From contig NC_037603.1 in assembly GCF_003073045.1 (NCBI RefSeq), positions 11,686,192 through 11,750,191 on the forward strand: a DNA stretch of 64,000 nt. Reading direction: 5' to 3'. This DNA is from Pomacea canaliculata (taxonomy: Eukaryota > Mollusca > Gastropoda > Architaenioglossa > Ampullariidae). Within the stretch, counting starts at the first letter, position 1. Every line of letters starts with the position of its first letter. The notes beneath the pieces were generated by a model. The model was given only the letters and a program-made list of their open reading frames with translations. It did not search any database and was not told the DNA's origin. Below, piece by piece: positions 58,401 through 64,000 of this stretch. The translations under genes were made by a program, and so were the position numbers.

Positions 58401-60548
58401 TGTAACTGATGTCGGAGGAAAAGTTTTTTAATGAATTTGTGTCAAGGTGTGCGGCGTGAGATATTGTCCATTAAAAGTCGTCTGCTCTTCTACGCCATTC
58501 CACGACCTAGTGTCTTCAGAAAATCCTCTAATATGTCGTTTATCATCTGCGTCTTTTCGCCATTTCGGCTTACATAAGGTTTTCATAAGAATGGTCAACT
58601 GTGGGACAGCTGGGGAAACCTGTATACTGGTTCATCAAGGAGGATGGCCCGAGCCATCGGCCTCATCAGTCGGGCCCACTATAACCACCATGCAGTCTAT
58701 GGCTACCTCCTCTGCACATCCTGAAACACATTAACCGTGACTGTGTCTCAAACTGTTGTTTTCTCTTCCCGAAGGTTATAAATAATATAGTAATAAATGC
58801 CAGTCGTGTAACATAAGCTCTTGAAGTCTTCTCGGTTTGAAAAGACCATCGGATCCATTGCCTACATGGCTCGTCACAGCTGGACACACTCGGTCAACTT
58901 GAGCCACGGTAGCTGGCATGTTCCACCTCTTTGTGCTTTCCCATGTTTCACGTGACTTTTCTCTCGAAACATCTATTAATCATGGTTCTTTTATCTGTTT
59001 CTGCAAAACTTTCAGTGTTGCATCAACTTCACTCATTGTCAAAAAACTAACAGGAACCTGAACACTGCACCATCATAAAGCCTTGCTTTGGCAGCTGCCT
59101 TTGCGTATGACAACAAATTGTGTTCTCATTAATATTCATGGGACCTTGGTGTCGTCTAGGTGCCTCTTGATATTGTTTTCTCGCGGTGCTCTCTCGCCAT
59201 TGTTATCCCACCGTTTACCCGAATAATTTATGTACCTTTGATCCATGCTTTCTTCTAAACAGCCAATCAAATTATTTATGCACAAAGTGATTCGAGCATA
59301 AAACCCTTTCGCTGGAACAGCCAATCAGAGCGCTGATGTGTAACGGCTCGTGACCGGTCTAGTCATCACATAACCCCAAATGAGGTAGACGAACCATGAT
59401 TTAGCACCTCCATTCTCTCTCACTCCCTTCAAGGGACAGACAAACACAGACAGACAGACCTGCCAACAACCACTACAACATACATTGCGCCGTTACAGTT
59501 GTTTCCTTCCACATGTGGATGACGAATTCAGAATATTTACAATGGGCTTCTCGGAAGACATAATGTCTACGTACATCTCAGGTCACTTACTATATATAAA
59601 AAAAATTATTGTATGCGACTCAGAAATATCAGTTGTATAAACTCATTAAAAGATTACAAGTCAAATGTATTTTGTAAGTTTATTTATAAACTTATTTCAA
59701 TGACAAACTCACAAGCTCATTTACAGACGTAAGCAGTTAAGATTAGTTATAACCTTAACTTATGATCCTCCCTTCAGGTACTAGCCTGGTAATCAGTTTG
59801 TAGGTGGGTGTGAAGTTTTAGCTCGACTTTGGAGATTACTAACAAGGTAATCATAAACAGCTTGAACTTACATTAGTCTTGGTGGTGACCAGCTCGAATA
59901 TATTGTATTCAATGACACTGTACATACCCGCAGACATACAAGGACATCGTATAGACCCAACTGAGCCAATAATTTCCTTTACTCTGATTTTCCAACTCGA
60001 AAGTTGACAGACCTTATGGAAGAGCGCTTTCCTGTTTTCTAGTATTCCCTTGTCAGACTGTTACTGTCAGTCTAGTTTTGGTGGGTGGGGCAAATGACTA
60101 ATCATAAGCAATGAGTCTGAAGTGGTAATTTGAATTGTCTAAAACTTGTAGCACAATGAAGTTCGATACTGTCCGATTGAGAAAACATGGAATTCCGAGC
60201 TATACATTCATGCAGGACCAACAGACTGAGGATATCTTTTGTTGTTTCGATCCTGCGACTTCTGGGTGTTAGTGTGTGTGAAACATGAATGTTTGAATCT
60301 GTTTGGCAGATATGGATAGGTTGTGGTATTGTTTTATGCTTTCATATCGAGCTGCCCTGTATTCCCCTCTGAGATAAATAATGTGTTATCATACAGTGCT
60401 ACTTTTGTAGCTATCTTACCACCAAGCTGACTACTAGATATCTTGCCATAGAGGTGGTGACCCAGTCGCACAGGCCTCAGGTCGACGCGAATGTATTTTA
60501 TTTAGGTTTCAATATTCCACGTGTTTGTTTGTTGGTTAATGTGTTTAT
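52438..60548. other. Downstream region without a recognised gene
   Basis: AT-rich up to about 57.5 kb, consistent with a long 3' UTR of the GDPD5-like gene followed by spacer. AATAAA signals on the plus strand occur at 53449-53454, 54882-54887 and 57493-57498; which is used cannot be told. From 57.6 to 59.5 kb the composition is more balanced, with short open frames on both strands but no recognisable protein. A pair of CCAAT boxes (AACAGCCAATCA) at about 59258 and 59318 with ATAAAACCC between them resembles a promoter, but no gene start follows. Confidence 0.4.
52788..52864 (+). repeat. Dispersed direct repeat, copy 2
   Basis: Near-identical partner of 47938-48013, in the 3' flank of the same gene. 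It is preceded by GC-rich TCCTCGCGGGGCCCGAGGC at about 52727, which is absent from copy 1. Confidence 0.85.
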
Positions 60549-60553
60549 TTATT
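60544..60553 (-). promoter_or_regulatory. Overlapping polyadenylation signals at the zinc-finger gene stop codon
   Basis: The minus strand reads AATAAATAAA from 60553. The TAA stop (60551-60549) lies within the first AATAAA, and a second AATAAA overlaps it. If used, the mRNA would have a 3' UTR of only about 10-30 nt. Confidence 0.5.
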
Positions 60554-62944
60554 GTGTGTGACTGCAGACCACTGGACTTGGCTCACTGGCGACTAAAGCT
60601 GTCATGCAACCTTTTCGGACAGTCGCACTGACAGGAAGTTGAAGCAACTCGGAAGTATTCGCGTGGCATACTCGCAGGTGATGTTGGAAGTCCGCCTGGT
60701 GAGAGTAGGAAGAACTACACAAAAAACAGTAATAGGGACGAACACACATTCGTCTATTCTTCCACTGCACGTGGGCTTCGGTTCTGTCAGTCTGGCTGGA
60801 ATCCTGGACGCCTTCTGCAAGATCATGTCCGACCTTCCACTTGAACACTATCCCGTCTCGTAGACGATCCTCACATTGAGATGATCTCGTGTCTTGACTG
60901 AGAGTCAAATCCACTAAACAGTACTCCGACGATTTTTCTGGAATTTTGTTTTCTTTTGAATCTTCAATTACGGGATTGCTAGCTTCTGAGTGAAAATCGG
61001 TGACACCAGCAACTGCCACAGAATCCTCAACACTACTGCTTCTTGTTACCAGCTGGCTGTCACGAGGTTGTGTGTCTCTTGTAGACGGTTAGGTAGCAGA
61101 AACTGCCTCAGGGCTCCTCGACAATATTTGTCGCACTCGCTTCCTAAACAAAACACATTTTTCAGTTCAGTCAAAGACTCTTTAGGATTTTCTTTCATGC
61201 CATTCTTTTCCTTCATCTCCTCTGTCTTCACTGGACTGGAGGAGGAAATGGACTGGAAGAGTTTTCCGAAGATCCAGGAGACAGTTCTGTTTCTGGGGTT
61301 ACCTTGGACTCAGCCTCATGCTCGCAGTCAAGACTCACCCCTACCTTAGAACTTGAAGAGTGCTTAGCACCGAGACTTTTTCTTGTCGGCTCCTTGTCTT
61401 CTGCGTGTCTTGAGTTATTTAGCTTCCCCTTGTCCGCAAGTCGTGACAAACTAACTTGTCCTCTGACCCCAGGCACCGTCCTTCTGCCATGCACGCGCTG
61501 ATGCCTTTCCAGGTTGCTCTTATGGCTCGTGGCGTAGCCGCAGATTGCGCATGCGTAGTCCTTCTGGCCGCTGTGCACTGTCAGGTGACGTCTTAGCAAC
61601 GCCTTTCGGCAGAAGTTTCGTCCGCACACCTGACAACGATATCCACCCCGGTGGAAGAGGGTCACGTGGTCCCTGAGCGCAGCCTTGCTGGAAAACAGTG
61701 CCCCGCAGCACTCCAGCAAGCGGGTGGACGCCTGGTGCATGGTGATGACGTGTCGTTTGAGGTTGTTCTTGCGGTCCGTCAGGTAGCGACACTGAGTGCA
61801 CTTGAAGGATTTCCGCAGGTCGCTGCACCTGAACGACACGTTGAACGTGCTCCGCGTCAGCGAACCAGATCGAAAGCTTTTTCCAGGTTTTCTATTCCTC
61901 GGGATGTCACCCGCCTCTGAACGCCTTTTCGATTTCAGTTTCCCATGAAACCTATCGCTGTCTTTGGTCGGCGCATTGTCCCCAGACTTGGGAAAGGGTC
62001 GTTTCAATGGACCCGTACATGAAGAAGTCTGTAAGGGTTTCAAAGTGCTGGCAGCTTTAGGGAGCTTCGTAAAGGATAAACTGCTTTTTGGAACAGGGGT
62101 CGGGCAGAGTGGAGAATGCCTGTGAGCTCAAGTCTGTAGAGGCGCAACGATGGGCTACTTCACTTTCAGAACACTTTCTTCTATCTTGAACATCGAGGTC
62201 AGAGCTGCTATCAGGTGGAAAGGTCTTCAATTTTACCTCGAAACTCAAATTTGTGGAATTCGTCTCTATGTTGTGAGGTAATGGATCCTCCTTACACCCT
62301 ACAGGTGTCACGTGACTTGGCTGGCCACTCGCAAAGCCTGTCGGGTGATGTGCTGAATGGACTACTGAGTCTGTTTCCTCCCTTACCAGTCGAGGGCACG
62401 GCAGCGAAGGAAGTGAGAACATTTTGATCCCACATGAGATTTGTATCTTTCTCTCCTCGAGAATTCCACGTGGGTGATTCGCAAAAGGAAGAGAGTGAAG
62501 CCAGCGTGAGTGCAACTCACTGTTTCCCAGGGTCTTGCTGTACGGCGCCTCCTTCCTGTCCATCACCACCAGACCAGAGCAATGTGTCGATGAATCGCTT
62601 TGGCCAATCTTTTGGCGTAAAAACGAACCTGTCCTCGTGAACGCGGAACAGCTATGCCCACGAGAATACAACGAAGTTTGGAACTGTCCTTTGGGGGTGT
62701 TCGGGTACCAGCCTCCACTATCTGGAAGGCATTTCGTAAACTGGGGAACCAACCCTGACCAGGGCAGGGACTGGGTGGTCAACCGGGCTGCTAGGGAATA
62801 TTCCATGACCTTTTCTGCGTCCGGAATGGAACAAACTGGGTAGAGATGACCGGAGGTTTGTCGAAGAAGGTCTGCCGCCGAAGCTGGTATCTTGGCTATT
62901 TCAGCTTCTCGTCCATAGAAACCAAAAACAGGAGTCACGTGCAT
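60549..62944 (-). CDS. C2H2 zinc-finger protein, about 800 residues, reading frame interrupted
   Basis: Probable nuclear DNA-binding regulator. The start chosen is the ATG at 62944 (MHVTPVFGFYGREAEIAKI). A long Ser/Pro-rich, otherwise unrecognised region leads to four C2H2 fingers at 61806-61489: FKCTQCRYLTD...HVITMH, LECCGALFSSK...HVTLFH, YRCQVCGRNFC...HLTVH and YACAICGYATS...HQRVH. A fifth finger, YYCFLCSSSYS...HLRVCH, lies at 60734-60663 near the C-terminus. The coding stretch changes frame three times, near 62060-62130, 61230-61270 and 61046-61091; the latter two each fit one lost base. Protein-like composition continues across all the shifts, so I take this as a working gene with sequence errors, though recent decay cannot be excluded. 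The second finger has an unusual CC pair (adjacent cysteines), so its zinc binding is doubtful. No named family is recognised. Confidence 0.75.
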
Positions 62945-63032
62945 GTTGTCCTTGTATAAACTTACTTTCACCGGTCACTAGTAAATCAGAAGCAATGATA
63001 TTTTCCTCTTATATGGGGCAGTAATATCTTGC

Positions 63033-63341
63033 CTGCAAAGCAAAACTGGAATTAACAATTTAATTTTCACGCAGTCGAAAAGTTTATTTTACATGTTTAG
63101 TAGATTAGAGGACTAACATCTAACAACACAAACATACGAAAACAAATGAAAAATTAAGAGAGGCAATTAGGTTTATGTCTCCGCAGCTCATAAAAAGATA
63201 TATCAACCTCAAATTTGTAAAAGAATAGAAAGAAAAATCGTAAGATGTAATTACAGTCGACTTCTTAACAAAAACTTTGAAAAAATTTTGCAGTAATTTA
63301 CATATTTTCACACACTTATAAAAACATTTAACTTTTCTTAC
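63033..63341 (-). other. 5' UTR intron of the zinc-finger gene
   Basis: A donor CGAACAG|GTAAGA at 63341 and an acceptor TTTTGCTTTGCAG at 63033 define a 309-bp intron on the minus strand. The exon that follows reads into stops before the ATG at 62944, so the upstream exon (ending at 63342) is non-coding. Confidence 0.5.
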
Positions 63342-63539
63342 CTGTTCGGAGTTTCGCACTTCCAGAAAAGAAATGGCGCACAAGGACTTCGATTTATTTT
63401 ATTTCAAATCTCTTTATTCAATCGTTTTCTGTACTAAAAGAAATACCTCCAACAAAACATCAGACAGTTAGGTGTTGTAGCAGAGGATGACTTCTTACGG
63501 CTGATGTGGTCTTCTAATAAACGGATCGTCGAAAAAGTG

Positions 63540-63720
63540 CAAATTTATATCCAAACCAATCACAGAAGTAGGCGATTTGAAAACGACCAATCAAAACACG
63601 TGAATGTTTACTCTCGCCGCTCGAGGACTAATTATGTCTGGTGAGCCGAGCGTAAAACCCTCTGTGCAGTCGGCCTCTTTATTATGCTAATGATGTGATT
63701 GACTTGTAGATGGGCGTGGC
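63540..63720. promoter_or_regulatory. Promoter-like region of the zinc-finger gene
   Basis: Upstream of the non-coding exon are two CCAAT boxes (ACCAATCAC near 63557; GACCAATCAAAACACGTG near 63586, the latter ending in a CACGTG E-box), an octamer ATGCTAAT near 63684 and a GC box GGGCGTGGC near 63713. The clustering is suggestive; no transcript start is known. Confidence 0.4.
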
Positions 63721-64000
63721 TATGAAAGTTGTCACCTCACGAAGCGTCTCCAGAGCTTTCAATCTCTTTGCTCTTTCTTCTGTCCACTCTCCTGTACTGA
63801 GGAATTTTACGCAGCTTTAAAATGGTTTTCCAGGACCTCGGCTGATTAACCCACCTATGCTGTCAATAAATGGAATCGCACACGCATCTGTAAGCATTTG
63901 AAAGTTTTATTAAAATGATAACCGCTTATTATAGAGTGCATTTATGTAGCGTTAAAAATGTCAGTAAAGTTGGGAGTAAATGTCCATAGTGTTTCCTTTC

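Noticed and set aside
58047..58740. Short open frames on both strands in a more balanced-composition patch
   Set aside because: None resembles a known protein and no exon chain could be built.
59381..59388. TGAGGTAG, the seed of let-7
   Set aside because: The following bases do not match let-7 and there is no hairpin.
1..64000. CRISPR arrays, bacterial operons or prophage
   Set aside because: Repeats are tandem or dispersed without regular unique spacers, and all real genes are spliced, so the window is eukaryotic.

Overview
The window is nuclear DNA from an animal. Genes are split into small exons with GT/AG introns, the DNA is AT-rich, and about nine tenths is non-coding. It carries microsatellites, inverted-repeat elements, SINE-like tails and 5'-truncated LINE pieces. 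The gene that can be named is a six-transmembrane glycerophosphodiester phosphodiesterase of the GDPD5 (GDE2) group, which is animal-type. The repeat style and gene density fit a lophotrochozoan, perhaps a mollusc, but this is a weak inference.

Layout: (1) 2.4-10.1 kb holds two small uncharacterised genes, head to head, with only 201 bp between their start codons. The left one (minus) encodes a helical protein of about 217 residues in seven exons; the right one (plus) encodes 119 residues in four exons with perfect phase. A 257-bp inverted-repeat transposon with a 7-bp target duplication sits in the last intron of the right gene, and a 5'-truncated LINE with a 15-bp target duplication lies just beyond it. 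(2) 10-32 kb is repeat-rich. It contains one well-supported minus-strand gene (19.6-21.9 kb) for an acidic, possibly N-myristoylated protein of unknown family, a second LINE fragment, several minisatellites including an alternating 39/35-bp array, and two phase-compatible exons 15.6 kb apart that may form a further small gene. (3) 32.3-52.4 kb is the GDPD5-like gene, 15 coding exons with an 8.1-kb first intron. (4) 52.4-60.5 kb has no recognisable gene. (5) 60.5-63.4 kb (minus) is a C2H2 zinc-finger gene with a non-coding first exon and a promoter-like upstream region.

The GDPD5-like gene, the acidic-protein gene and the zinc-finger gene each read correctly only if one or more single bases are restored. 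Most of these look like 1-nt losses, so residual assembly errors are a better explanation than three independent pseudogenes, though the sequence alone cannot prove it. The genes do not form a pathway; this is ordinary eukaryotic neighbourhood order. I found no operon, CRISPR array, rRNA or convincing tRNA, and nothing I would call a new multi-gene system. The most novel content is the unassigned genes and the repeat structures.
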